From the NCBI RefSeq assembly GCF_007097395.1, contig NZ_VKDC01000026.1, positions 41,333 to 105,332 of the forward strand: DNA of 64,000 nucleotides, read 5' to 3'. The notes beneath the pieces were generated by a model that had not been told where the DNA came from, ran no database searches, and saw nothing but the letters and a program-made list of their open reading frames with translations. Made by a program: the position numbers and the translations under genes. This document shows positions 38,217 to 47,588 of the stretch, one piece after another; the first letter of the stretch is position 1; every line of letters begins with the position of its first letter. The DNA comes from Fulvivirga sp. M361 (GTDB lineage: Bacteria; Bacteroidota; Bacteroidia; Cytophagales; Cyclobacteriaceae).

Positions 38217-39053
38217 CTACCGCAATGCATTGATATCTACTGCATCCATATCGGTAAAGGCCTTATTTTCACCTGCCATCCCCCAGACAAAAGAATATGC
38301 AGAAGTACCAGCGCCCGAATGAATAGACCACTCAGGAGATATCACAGCCTGTTTGTTATGCATTACCAAATGCCGGGTTTCTTCTGGGTCACCCATAAAG
38401 TGTATTACTACCTGGTTTTCAGGCACGTCAAAGTAAAAATAAACTTCCATGCGTCTGTTATGCGTATGAGGGGGGAAAGTATTCCAGATACTTCCCGGTT
38501 TCATAGTGGTAAATCCCATCACCAACTGACAACTTTGAATACCATCTTCGTGTATGAATTGATAGATGGTACGCTCGTTACTGTTTTCCTGCACACCCAG
38601 ATTAACTTCATTAGCATCAGATTGGGCGGCCTTAGTGGTAGGGTACTCTTTGTGGGCTGGACAGCTGTTGACAAAAAACTCAGCGGCTTCATTGGCCGAC
38701 TCACTCGCAAAGACCACATCTTTACTTCCCTTTCCTATATAAAGGCATTCTTTTTTCTGGAGATCATATTTTACACCATCAACGATCACGCTGCCTGCAC
38801 CGCCTACATTGAAGATACCCAACTCTCTACGTTCCAAAAAATATTCTGATTTGGTATATTCTTCAAACGAAGGTAGGGTGATGGGTGCATCCACAGGGAC
38901 AATGCCCAAGGTAATCATTCGATCATGCATAGAGTATACACATGATATTTCTCCGGGTTTCATCACCGAATCAATCAGATAATTTGCTCTTAACTGATCA
39001 GTGGTATAGTTTTTCACATCTCCTGGATGTGCAGCGTATCTTATTTCACTCAC
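38217..39053 (-). CDS. kduI: 5-keto-4-deoxyuronate isomerase KduI
   Basis: 278-residue cupin-type zinc enzyme. The metal site is visible in FPPHTHNRRMEVYFYF (His-x-His then Glu, about 196-212) with a further His near residue 245 (VMHNK region) and the family starts with EIRYAAHPGDVKNY and MITLGIVPVDAP. It isomerises 5-keto-4-deoxyuronate, the open form of the unsaturated galacturonate released by pectin lyases, to the substrate of KduD. The ATG overlaps the stop of the DUF4861 gene by 4 bases. Confidence 0.96.
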   Translation of the reverse strand: MSEIRYAAHPGDVKNYTTDQLRANYLIDSVMKPGEISCVYSMHDRMITLGIVPVDAPITLPSFEEYTKSEYFLERRELGIFNVGGAGSVIVDGVKYDLQKKECLYIGKGSKDVVFASESANEAAEFFVNSCPAHKEYPTTKAAQSDANEVNLGVQENSNERTIYQFIHEDGIQSCQLVMGFTTMKPGSIWNTFPPHTHNRRMEVYFYFDVPENQVVIHFMGDPEETRHLVMHNKQAVISPEWSIHSGAGTSAYSFVWGMAGENKAFTDMDAVDINALR

Positions 39054-40276
39054 AATTTTGGAATTATAGTTTCTACATTTTCATTCAATTGACCTGGTAA
39101 TTTTTTGAGTTGGTCTCTAAACTTTCCCTTATCGGAAAATTCAGAGTTTTCTCCCTCCCAGCCTACACAAAATATAAATTGGTAAGTACCCTCTATAGAT
39201 TTACTTAAATAAGCAGTATAAGTATCGGTTACTCCTTCGGCTTCCGGGGATTGTTGATCGTACCCGGAAAAGTGTTGTTCAGACACCAGCACTGCCATAC
39301 CGAGGTTATCTTTATTTTCACTTTGTTTGCCGAAAGTGTAAAGGGTATTCCATCCATCCTGAGCAAATGTAACCTGTGGCACTTTTGCAAGATTTACAAT
39401 ACCAGTTGCCAGTGTATCTGCTTTAGCTTGTGCACCTCCTTTTAAAGCTATCTCACTTCTGTACCAGCGCTGACCAGCCCAGATCGACAAGGTTTCCGTC
39501 AAATCATAAGTTTCTCCTTCTACCTCCCACCCCGTGTATGACAGACGTATTTTAGCTCTTAAAGGACCATCTTCAACGATCTGGAATGTGGCCGACTCTG
39601 TTGGTCCCAACCGGTAGACTTTACCATTCTTTAACATGGCAAGGGCACCGGCGCCCAACGATGTGCCCACCTTTAATACGTCCATTCCCCAGGGCTGGAG
39701 TTCGTGATAATTTCCTTTCAGACCTATTTGATCTGCTATCAACTGCCGTTTTACTTTACCAAAGATGTCTTTACCGTTTCTACTGTCAAAGTAACTGCGG
39801 AATGCTACCACATCGCTTTCCCATATGGGGCCCTCACACTGGTATAAAAAGGGATAACTTTGAGCAACATGATCTGAAGGACGTTTATTTTCAGTTACAG
39901 AGGTAAATTGGCCATTACGTTCGGGACTGTGTCCCAGATAGGCATTTGCTCTGGAGGGGAAAGTTGGATACTCAGCAGCAGGCATGTACGTATAATTTAC
40001 ATCTATTTGCTCTCCCGGTTTAAAAGAAAGCTGCAGTAACATTTCATCCCATATCCCATCCTGATCGAGATCATTATATTGTGTGGCTAACGTATCTTCT
40101 TTTGCGACCAGAAGTACCTTTTGATCATTGGTAAGGTCTGGAAAATCACTCCGTCTGACGGTCAAACCTTTTTCTTCAATAGTCGCTTCACTTGTATTTC
40201 TGAAAGAGATCTGATTTGGCTTCTCACAGCAAATCAAACCAGTGCTTATTACAAAAAGAACGATAAAATTTTTCAT
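39050..40276 (-). CDS. DUF4861 lipoprotein in the kduI operon
   Basis: 408 residues. The signal peptide ends in a lipobox-like Leu-Ile-Cys-Cys, so the protein is probably a periplasmic or surface lipoprotein. The mature part matches DUF4861: an N-terminal beta domain (FRNTSEATIEEKGLTVRR, VAKEDTLATQYNDLDQDGIWDE) and a large C-terminal domain with WGMDVLKVGTSLGAGALAML and RAKIRLSYTGWEVEG. DUF4861 proteins occur in pectin and alginate utilisation clusters and are thought to be carbohydrate-active, but the activity is not settled to my knowledge. Here it heads an operon with kduI and kduD, behind likely operators. Confidence 0.85.
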   Translation of the reverse strand: MKNFIVLFVISTGLICCEKPNQISFRNTSEATIEEKGLTVRRSDFPDLTNDQKVLLVAKEDTLATQYNDLDQDGIWDEMLLQLSFKPGEQIDVNYTYMPAAEYPTFPSRANAYLGHSPERNGQFTSVTENKRPSDHVAQSYPFLYQCEGPIWESDVVAFRSYFDSRNGKDIFGKVKRQLIADQIGLKGNYHELQPWGMDVLKVGTSLGAGALAMLKNGKVYRLGPTESATFQIVEDGPLRAKIRLSYTGWEVEGETYDLTETLSIWAGQRWYRSEIALKGGAQAKADTLATGIVNLAKVPQVTFAQDGWNTLYTFGKQSENKDNLGMAVLVSEQHFSGYDQQSPEAEGVTDTYTAYLSKSIEGTYQFIFCVGWEGENSEFSDKGKFRDQLKKLPGQLNENVETIIPKL

Positions 40277-40289
40277 GAGGAAGGTATTT

Positions 40290-40310
40290 ACTGTGTATTT
40301 ATTACACAGT
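40290..40310. promoter_or_regulatory. Probable operator of the DUF4861-kduI-kduD operon
   Basis: A perfect inverted repeat with 8-base arms ACTGTGTA and TACACAGT around a 5-base AT centre lies 14 bases before the DUF4861 start codon. Its position fits repression at or just after the transcription start. The adjacent Nudix-type regulator gene is the natural candidate to bind it. Confidence 0.55.
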
Positions 40311-40364
40311 TATAAACTTAAACAATTATACCCATTATCACCTCATGCTGACACATATTTCAAT

Positions 40365-40387
40365 CTCTGTATTTGCAAATATCAGAG
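40365..40387. promoter_or_regulatory. Second palindrome upstream of the kduI operon
   Basis: TATTTGCAAATA is a perfect 12-bp palindrome flanked by CTCTG and CAGAG, also complementary apart from one extra base. It is about 90-110 bases before the DUF4861 start, in the usual range for an activator or second operator. It differs from the ACTGTGTA repeat, so two regulators may act here. Confidence 0.45.
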
Positions 40388-40447
40388 CCAAGGTAAGTTT
40401 TTCACATTTTTATTAAACCACCTTGTGCACTCCACTCCGTATGTGAT

Positions 40448-41128
40448 CTAGCTTTTATTGCCTTTATTTAACTCATAAAGTTCAGGCCCGCCCTTGACAC
40501 CAACTTTCTTTTCTTTGGTATTTCTTAACAAACCCGTTTGCAAGATCTTCTTTCTGAAATTTCTACGGTCCAGTGATTCCTCTAAAATGGTTTCATAGAG
40601 GTCCTGAAGTTCTTTTAAGGTGAATTTTTCGGGAAGGAGTTCGCCAAAGAGTAAGTTTTCCTGTAGATTTTTTTTAAGTACATGAAGTGCATCTTCCGCC
40701 AACATATTGTGATCAAAAGCCAGCGGTGGTATGTCTCTTACCGGAACCCATTTTATGTCCGAGATATAATTTTTAGGAATGACAGGGTGGTTTTCAGGTT
40801 TGATCAAGGCATAAAAGCTGACGGTAACTACGCGCTTAACAGGGTGCCTGTCTACACGACTATAGCAACGGACCTGTTCATGATGTATGTTATTAATTCC
40901 AGTGAGATTGAAAAGGACAAAATTTGCGGCCTCTTCCAACGACTGCCCTTCATTCATAATACCACCGGGTAATAGCCACATATCTTTGTAGGGCGGAATA
41001 GACCTTTTAGTCAACAGTAGTTTAAGTTCGTCATTTTGAAAGCCATATATGGCACAGTCTACCGTTACAGTACACTGATAAGACGACTCGTTTACTTTGA
41101 TAACTGCTGCAGTTCTCTTATTATCCAT
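40448..41128 (-). CDS. Nudix-domain transcriptional regulator, NrtR/AraR-like
   Basis: 226 residues. An N-terminal Nudix fold (about 15-140; VTVDCAIYGFQNDELKLLLTKRS) is joined to a C-terminal winged helix (about 150-215; FTLKELQDLYETILEESLDRRNFRKKILQTGLL). The position of the Nudix box reads GGIMNEGQSLEEAANFVLFNLTGI: the catalytic Arg-Glu and Glu-Glu residues are replaced by Phe-Val and Phe-Asn, so hydrolysis is unlikely. This is the pattern of sugar- or cofactor-sensing regulators such as AraR of Bacteroides and NrtR. It is immediately upstream of the kduI operon, separated only by the palindromes, and probably controls it. Confidence 0.85.
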   Translation of the reverse strand: MDNKRTAAVIKVNESSYQCTVTVDCAIYGFQNDELKLLLTKRSIPPYKDMWLLPGGIMNEGQSLEEAANFVLFNLTGINNIHHEQVRCYSRVDRHPVKRVVTVSFYALIKPENHPVIPKNYISDIKWVPVRDIPPLAFDHNMLAEDALHVLKKNLQENLLFGELLPEKFTLKELQDLYETILEESLDRRNFRKKILQTGLLRNTKEKKVGVKGGPELYELNKGNKS

Positions 41129-41426
41129 AATCTGAAGTTACTGCTCGAATTTAACAATGTTTCAGTAAGGTTGTATGGTAGCAACACCGATCTTAAAAAG
41201 TAAAAACATTTGGGTCTGCTTCTTACCAAATTCAATGATTTCACTTATATGACCCACAAAACAAGTTGAAGAACCCGGACTATGGAATGGAATATATTTA
41301 ATAAATGGCATAATACACAACAGCTCAAAATACGTTGAAAATATACTCACTGACTGGGTTAACTTCACTTATATCCTATCAATAGATCACTCCTCTTTCA
41401 CCATAAAAAAGTAACTTTTGCCTGTT

Positions 41427-41852
41427 CTATTTTGCTTTTTGGGCGAACCCCAGAATATAATCATTGATGTCCTTAAAATAGAATTCCTTCATTCCGTACC
41501 ACGTTGTTTTTAACCGGGTCACCTTCTTAACTTTCTCTTGAACAAAGGCATGTAGCTCTTCAATGTGATCCACTTCCATATAAAATGACACAGAAGCGCC
41601 CATGACGTTACTTTTTGCAAAGTGCAGGTCCTGCCTAAAACTTTCAGTATGCTGAAACATCATCTCCACCTCATCTTTTTTTACCAGGGCATATACATAG
41701 TTTTTGTCTTTTGAGATGACCTGTTCAATACCATCTTGCGTATCAGGTACTGCCATTACCAGCGAAAAACCTAAAACGGATTGGTAGAACGCTACCGTTT
41801 CTTCAACACTTTTTACTTCAAAATTTGGGGTAAGTTTAAGTATTTTCATCAC
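41427..41852 (-). CDS. VOC (glyoxalase/bleomycin resistance) superfamily protein
   Basis: 141 residues with the paired beta-alpha-beta-beta-beta layout of the vicinal oxygen chelate fold: NFEVKSVEETVAFYQSVLGFSLVMAVP near the start and a second module with FYMEVDHIEELHAFVQ, ending FYFKDINDYILGF. The usual metal-binding Glu near the end is not clear (KEFYFKDIN). Members range from glyoxalases to antibiotic-binding proteins; no specific function is supported. It follows the AraC regulator on the same strand with 29 bases between them, so the two may form a unit. Confidence 0.85.
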   Translation of the reverse strand: MMKILKLTPNFEVKSVEETVAFYQSVLGFSLVMAVPDTQDGIEQVISKDKNYVYALVKKDEVEMMFQHTESFRQDLHFAKSNVMGASVSFYMEVDHIEELHAFVQEKVKKVTRLKTTWYGMKEFYFKDINDYILGFAQKAK

Positions 41853-41881
41853 TTTAATTCGTTTGATCCATTATCACAAAC

Positions 41882-42628
41882 TTAGTTTTCCTTAAGTGTT
41901 GAAAATTGTAAATATCGGTCGTTTTGATTCTTGCAAAGCACTTTGGGAGTTACTCCCGTGTAGCGTTTGATCTGTTTAATAAAATGAGACTGATCGAAGT
42001 ATTCCCTTCCGGGATATAGGTTTCCTTTGGCTATCTGGGGGTATGACGCATGGCATTTCAGAATACTTGAGAAATTTTTAATAGAAAGCCCAAATTGTCT
42101 GGTGAAGTACCTGTTCATCTGACGACTGCTCCAATGAATTTTGTCAGAAAGCTGTGCAACGGATATTTCGCCTTTGCATTCGTACAAAGTTTTAAAAAGG
42201 TCAAATTTTCTATGATCAATTTCTTCCAGGTTTTTTAAGCCATGTAACGTCTGCTGTGAAAAGGCGTCAGCAAATGCCGAAAAGTCGTCTACCGGAAGTT
42301 TGTCCACTCCTAAAAAATCTATTGGTAATACTATTTTTCTATTGAGGAATGAGGTAACTGGCTTTTGGAAAATGTACTCAGAGGCGATAAGTTTACACTG
42401 AATCCCGATCAATACCGAATCTTCCGGGATATGAACCGCTATTTGCCGGGTCCAAACGCCAGTCAGCGATACTTCCCATAGGACTCCCTGCCTTATTTCA
42501 AGCACCAGGTCAAAAAAGCCATCCGGAAGAATATCATAGGTAAGCGCTCCTTCCACATTTTCAAATTTCCAAAAGCCTTTGATAAAATGAGATAAAACTC
42601 CCGTTACTGGTATTTCGCTAAAGTTCAC
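41882..42628 (-). CDS. AraC family transcriptional regulator
   Basis: 248 residues. The N-terminal 150 residues (FWKFENVEGALTYDILPDGFFDLVLEI) resemble the DUF6597 sensing domain. The C-terminal AraC DNA-binding domain has its first helix-turn-helix around ISVAQLSDKIHWSSRQMNRYF (about 160-180) and the second around YFDQSHFIKQIKRYTGVTPK (about 212-232). It stands between a VOC protein and a broken permease, both on the same strand; the target genes are unknown. Confidence 0.9.
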   Translation of the reverse strand: MNFSEIPVTGVLSHFIKGFWKFENVEGALTYDILPDGFFDLVLEIRQGVLWEVSLTGVWTRQIAVHIPEDSVLIGIQCKLIASEYIFQKPVTSFLNRKIVLPIDFLGVDKLPVDDFSAFADAFSQQTLHGLKNLEEIDHRKFDLFKTLYECKGEISVAQLSDKIHWSSRQMNRYFTRQFGLSIKNFSSILKCHASYPQIAKGNLYPGREYFDQSHFIKQIKRYTGVTPKVLCKNQNDRYLQFSTLKEN

Positions 42629-42648
42629 CGGCTCATTTAAATAAAAAC

Positions 42649-44766
42649 TTATTCATCTTTTAAACACTTGACAGGATCAACCATCGCAGCTTTTATGCTT
42701 GTATAGCTTATAGTACCAAGCCCAATAACCACCGCCAGGATACTGGTTAGAATAAAATCCATGCACTGATATCTGTACGGTAAGAAAGATTTTGTAGCCA
42801 GGTTCGTACAACTAAAATGGCCAAAGGGCATCCTAAAACAAGGGCTATGAGAATCCATTTTCCAAAGTCTTTCAAAAATAGGAATAGTATACTCCCTACA
42901 CTACCTCCTAACACCTTTCTTACCCCAATCTCTTTTAAACGTCTTTGTGTAACAAATGATGACAGACCCAGCAAGCCGATACAGGCAATGAATATCACCG
43001 CCATAGTAAGAATGATCAATAGCTTGCCAAGACGTCTTTCTTCCTGATCAATCTCCTCGAGGGGTCCTCTATTATGATCGCTTCCTCTTTTTCAAAACCT
43101 AGTGTCATTTTTTGCATATAACTAAGTTGCTTATACACAATTATTACCCCAATGATCAAGCTGGTGGATATGGTGAATTGAATAACGACCAGGATATTCT
43201 TAAAGTTGATGTCGCTTTTAGATATTTTGATGACACCTCCAAGGGCTCGCAACACTGAAAGACGAGCTAAAAATAAAGCTGGATAACCACCGCCTATTAA
43301 CGTGATAACAAAAAACAAACCTGTCAAAAACAAGCCTATTGACCAATAATCCCTGATAAAAACGTGTCTTGATATGTAACTGCTAAAAGAACCGGAAAGC
43401 AGTATAACACAACCCAGAGATAGTATTACAGCCATAAAGACTGTAATAGCAGATTCCTGGAGAAACTGCATTCCCAGGCTATACTTACCTAATCCAAGTG
43501 TCTTTTTTACTCCAACTTCCCTGGACCTGCTAAATCCGGCGGCTATCGTAAGATTTATAAAATTCATTAGTGCAATGGCAAGTACCAGCACCCCTGTGAC
43601 AATCAGAATAATAGTATTTTGATTGTTCCCATTGGATTCTATTTCCCTGGTAAAATTCGATTTTAAATGAATACTGGTAAGCGGCTGAAGAAAATAGCGC
43701 CACTCATCTCCGTTTTCTTTCAGTTTAGTATATTCCATTTGATAATTCGCCGCTATTTGGGGGCCACATTGACCTTTATAAAGTCCGGAAATTTAGCTTC
43801 GGTTACACCCGGATGCACTTCTTCTCTGAGCTTTACATAGGTATAATATGTATTATCGGTCCAGGCTTGAGAGGTACTCCATGGGTCTGAGTAGGTAGAC
43901 AACAGAATGTTATAATGAAAATGGGAGTTTTGCGGAGCATCTTCAGCAATTCCCACAACAGTGGACATAATATCGTTTCCCCATAGGGTTATTTGTATCA
44001 CTTTCCCGATGATGTCATCTCTCTCTAAAACATCATTACCATAGTACTTTTTTGCAATACTTTCACTGAGCACGACTGTCCACTTATCATTTAATATATG
44101 ATCCGGGTTTCCTTGCAAAAGCTTGAAATCAAAGAATTGAAAAAAGTTAGAGTCTGCTTCAAATACAAAATCTTCATTATAGATCTTTGGGTCTCCCGAT
44201 TCCTCAAAGTGAGTTACTGAGATGTTTTGCCAATTCCATATCCTGGTAGCATCTTCCACTTCCGGAAATTCTCTGATCAATTTATCAGCCAACGGTGGGG
44301 GCGCCATACAGGAACTAAAATCCTGCCCGGCTAATGATATATTAGAACAAACACGATATGTGCGATCTGCATGCTTATGAAAGCTATCATAGCTAAACTC
44401 GGATCCTACCCATAAAAACAAAAACGCATTCAAGGTTAAGGCAAGTGCCAGCCCTAATACATTAATGACAGTAAAGAGTTTTTTCTTTTTTAATGACCTG
44501 AAAGCTACAATGAAATTATTTTTAACCAGGTCATATCTATTCCCGTAACGGTCTCCCCCTAAATTTTTTATGATCGTTGGACGCATTAGTTTAAGCACTT
44601 CCAGACAATAGATCAGTTTCGCTTTTTTGATGGAACACCGATCCAGGTTTTTATGGAATTCTTCTTCCATATCCCCTTCTATTTCTTCAAGGTAACGCTC
44701 CTTTACAAAGTATCTTAGTAACTTCAATGACCATTTAGGAGGAGTGATTTGATCCTGGCTGATCAT
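42649..44766 (-). pseudogene. Broken FtsX-like ABC permease with PadR-linked prefix domain
   Basis: Three or more frames carry parts of one permease. The first part (43753-44766) has an N-terminal permease-prefix domain and the first membrane helix and periplasmic domain. It runs into a TAG where a run of five G (43759-43763) would need six to continue. The second part (43016-43738) holds the central helices. Near 43055-43065 the second periplasmic domain (about 200 residues in the intact paralogue at 4595-6994) is missing and the frame changes. The third part (42747-43019) has the last FtsX unit (RLKEIGVRKVLGG), and a lost base in a four-A run (42754-42757) shifts to the final frame. The gene cannot make a normal permease. 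Its start overlaps the PadR stop by 4 bases. Confidence 0.85.
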
Positions 44767-45101
44767 GATATCTTAAGATCATGTGCAAATTTGGGGAGTG
44801 ATTCCCAAAGTCTTGTTCTCACATCCTTCAACTCGGAAAGCACCCTGAAGGCATAAGGAGTAGCGGTGTAAATTCTCTTACGTTTGCCCCCTCTTTTTTT
44901 TGTTGCCTCTCCAAATTTAGAAGTGAGAAACCCCTTTTCTTCCATTCGTTTCAAAGCAGATTGAATAGATCCTACACTTAATTTCTCGTTGATCCTTTCT
45001 TCAAGCTCACCTTTTATCCTCACACCGTATGCATCCTCCTGAAGTACGACCACTGTTAATAACACCAGCTCTTCAAATTCACCAAGTTTGGTCTTTTTCA
45101 T
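44763..45101 (-). CDS. PadR family transcriptional regulator
   Basis: 112 residues, the PadR winged helix: LGEFEELVLLTVVVLQEDAYG at the start, IQSALKRMEEKGFL as recognition part, and the beta wing GKRKRIYTATPYAFRVLSEL. The ATG of the broken permease overlaps its stop (ATGA), a pairing typical of Bacteroidota PadR-permease operons in which PadR represses its own transporter. With the permease gone, the regulator may control other targets or be a relic. Confidence 0.9.
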   Translation of the reverse strand: MKKTKLGEFEELVLLTVVVLQEDAYGVRIKGELEERINEKLSVGSIQSALKRMEEKGFLTSKFGEATKKRGGKRKRIYTATPYAFRVLSELKDVRTRLWESLPKFAHDLKIS

Positions 45102-45202
45102 CTATTCTATTGTTTGTAACTACCATAGGATTAAAAAAAAACAGTGCATCACGTAAGCACCTTTATTTCGAGTTTGCAAGTTCCATATGCAGTATATAAA
45201 TG

Positions 45203-45505
45203 CTATGAGCAACGCTTAAACCTAATTGTTTTCATTTCAGATAGAGCAGCATGTGCATAAGGTGTAGCTATGTACATTCTTTTGCGCTTACCGAACCTTC
45301 GTTCATCAGTTATCCCAAGAACTGAATTTAAAAATCCTTTTTTTTCTAAACGCTTTAAACAAGTTTGAACCGTACTTATACTTAATTTCTTGCCTAACGT
45401 TTTTTCCAACCTACATTTGATGGGAATACTGTAAGCATCATATTTAAGTATGATCACAGTAAGTAATATGAACTCTTCCAGTTCACTAAGTTTGTCTTTC
45501 CACAT
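45203..45505 (-). CDS. Second PadR family regulator, shorter paralogue
   Basis: 100 residues, clearly a tandem paralogue of the gene at 44763: both share LSELEEFILLTV-like openings, KRLEKKGFL and the GKRKRMYIATPYA wing, while about half the residues differ. The C-terminal helix is shortened (ends after KTIRFKRCS), which may weaken dimerisation. It is upstream of the first PadR gene in the same direction, 101 bases apart. Two near-identical 15-base sequences lie just before its start codon and may be its own operators. Confidence 0.8.
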   Translation of the reverse strand: MWKDKLSELEEFILLTVIILKYDAYSIPIKCRLEKTLGKKLSISTVQTCLKRLEKKGFLNSVLGITDERRFGKRKRMYIATPYAHAALSEMKTIRFKRCS

Positions 45506-45515
45506 TCACCATATA

Positions 45516-45564
45516 ATTCGCAATTGCAGTAAATATACAAAAACATTTTATTCGTAATTGCAGT
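45516..45564. promoter_or_regulatory. Direct repeats before the second padR gene
   Basis: ATTCGCAATTGCAGT (45516-45530) and ATTCGTAATTGCAGT (45550-45564) differ at one base and are 34 bases apart. They lie 11-59 bases before the start codon at 45505. Each contains the palindromic core CAATTG or its near form, a plausible PadR-binding site. Confidence 0.45.
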
Positions 45565-45932
45565 TTTTATAATTTATTGACCTTCACAAAGCAGGAGGTT
45601 CTTTATGATGATGACTTTAGATACTAAATGCAAGAAGAGTCCGTTTCGCCACTTGAGGACAATGCTTTCTGCCTGCCAATAACAGAGCGCATCACAAGAA
45701 CTCCAATACAGAGCTACCGCATAAAGATCAGGTAATCCTATGATCCTATGTACATCTCACGATGGGGAAACTACCACAGCCGTACCCTCCTTTGCAATGA
45801 AAACACTTTTTTTACTTTTCAGACAGCATGGTGAAGACGATGCAGGAGCAAGAAGCTATTTCACAATCGCCCGGCGCAAACCAGGTCGATTTACGCCTCG
45901 AGCCAAGGAGCTATTTGACCAGGCTCTGTTTA
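45565..45932. other. Intergenic region between padR and uxaA
   Basis: About 370 bases. The only long open frame, on the plus strand from 45740, runs into the end of uxaA and is judged spurious. No clear terminator for the long uronate operon was found here. Confidence 0.4.
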
Positions 45933-47585
45933 CTATAGCGATATCCCCCGCTTCCAGGGAATAAAATCATCCTGAACCAAGCGTACGGAATGCGGAATTT
46001 TCCTACCACTAGCCACTTCTATCACATATTCCAATATTTCAGCTCCTTTGGTTTCTATGGTATCCTCTCCGGTTATGATAGTACCCGTATTGATATCAAT
46101 AATGTCTTTCATCCTTTCTGAAAGCTTATTATTACTGGAAACCTTGATAACAGGACATATGGGATTGCCTGTGGGAGTGCCCAGCCCTGTGGTAAACAAT
46201 GTAAGAGTAGCGCCGGAACCTGCCAGCCCTGTCGTAGATTCTACATCATTGCCTGGAGTACATAACAAGTTGAGCCCAGGCCTGGTAACTTGTTCTGTGT
46301 AGTCCAATACTTCTATTACAGGCGAAGTGCCTCCTTTCTTGGCCGCCCCGGCCGACTTCATCGCATCTGTGATCAAACCGTCTTTGATGTTCCCTGGCGA
46401 TGGGTTCGCGTCAAAACCTGAGCCAGATTCAATGGCACGATCATGATAAGTACGCATTAATTTGGCAAATTTTTCTGCCATTGCTTTATCCGGGCAGCGA
46501 TCCGTAAGGTTTTGTTCTACTCCATTTAACTCAGGAAATTCAGAGAGTATTACCGCCCCCTTTAAAGCCACAAGAAGGTCTGAAAAGTGACCAACCGCCG
46601 GGTTGGCAGAAATGCCTGAAAACCCATCTGATCCACCACATTCCAGCCCTACGGTCAGCTTGCTTAACGGAGCAGGCTTTCTGGTTAGTTTGTTAGCTTC
46701 TATTAAGCCCACAAAAGTTTTCTTAACTGCTTCAGCAATAAATTCAGGTTCTGAATTACTTTCCTGTTGCCCTAATATATAAAGAGGCTTATTGAAACCC
46801 GGGTTGATCTTTTTAATGGCATCCTGCAGAATATGTACCTGAGCATTCTGACACCCAAGACTTAACACGGTAGCTCCGGCTACATTAGGATTATCAAGGT
46901 ATCCGGCCAGCAAAGCGCATAATGTGTCGCTATCCTGCCGGGTGCCGCCACAGCCCCCATCATGGGTCAGGAACTTGATACCATCCACATTAGGGAATGT
47001 CCTCCGGTGCTTTTGTTCATCAGCAGGTATCACAATCTCCTCTTGCAGCAATACATCGGCTGGTGAACCATCCTGGTAAGCGGAAACAAGCTGCCGGACA
47101 TTGAGCAGATAATCCTGTCCGGTGGCATATCCCAGTTCCTCCACCATGGCCTTTCTGATCATCTCAATGTTTCGGTTTTCACAAAATACCAGTGGGATTA
47201 CTAACCAATAATTCGCAGTACCTACTTTACCATCTGCCCGGTGATACCCGTCAAATGTTTTATCTGCGAAACGGGATACATCCGGCGCCAGCCAGGAAAC
47301 CTCTTTTTCTTCAATGGTGTATTCCTGTGCAGCATGCACCACATTTTGTGTGGTAGCCACCTCTCCTTTTTGAATAGTATCTTTCGCCTTACCGACAAGT
47401 ACACCGTACATTATTATCGGGTCACCCATTTGCACATCATGTGCTAAGAACTTGTGTTTAGCCGGTACGTCCGTCTTCATCCGGTAATTCTCACCTTCCA
47501 ATTCTACTTCCTGCCCGGCACTCAGATCTTGCAGCGCTGCTATAAGGTTATCATCAGGATGTACTTTTAAAACAATGTTAGACAT
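45933..47585 (-). CDS. uxaA: Altronate dehydratase UxaA
   Basis: 550 residues. An N-terminal SAF domain (about 1-90) precedes the large C-terminal altronate/galactarate dehydratase domain with the family segments THDGGCGGTRQDSD, LECGGSDGFSGISANPAVGHFSD and FTTGLGTPTGNPICPVIKVSSN. The enzyme is iron dependent and converts D-altronate to KDG in galacturonate catabolism. It is the last gene of the uronate operon, three bases after the Tat lipoprotein gene. Galactarate dehydratase activity is a possible alternative, but the operon context favours altronate. Confidence 0.92.
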   Translation of the reverse strand: MSNIVLKVHPDDNLIAALQDLSAGQEVELEGENYRMKTDVPAKHKFLAHDVQMGDPIIMYGVLVGKAKDTIQKGEVATTQNVVHAAQEYTIEEKEVSWLAPDVSRFADKTFDGYHRADGKVGTANYWLVIPLVFCENRNIEMIRKAMVEELGYATGQDYLLNVRQLVSAYQDGSPADVLLQEEIVIPADEQKHRRTFPNVDGIKFLTHDGGCGGTRQDSDTLCALLAGYLDNPNVAGATVLSLGCQNAQVHILQDAIKKINPGFNKPLYILGQQESNSEPEFIAEAVKKTFVGLIEANKLTRKPAPLSKLTVGLECGGSDGFSGISANPAVGHFSDLLVALKGAVILSEFPELNGVEQNLTDRCPDKAMAEKFAKLMRTYHDRAIESGSGFDANPSPGNIKDGLITDAMKSAGAAKKGGTSPVIEVLDYTEQVTRPGLNLLCTPGNDVESTTGLAGSGATLTLFTTGLGTPTGNPICPVIKVSSNNKLSERMKDIIDINTGTIITGEDTIETKGAEILEYVIEVASGRKIPHSVRLVQDDFIPWKRGISL

Positions 47586-47588
47586 AAT

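Noticed and set aside
38190..38849. 219-codon ORF opposite kduI
   Set aside because: It is a shadow frame on the other strand of kduI, which is a clear enzyme gene.
41162..41368. 68-codon ORF upstream of the Nudix regulator
   Set aside because: No conserved composition, low-complexity start; this is ordinary intergenic sequence.
45740..45964. 74-codon plus-strand ORF between padR and uxaA
   Set aside because: It overlaps the end of uxaA, has no domain and no terminator, and its N terminus is in AT-poor, non-coding-looking sequence.
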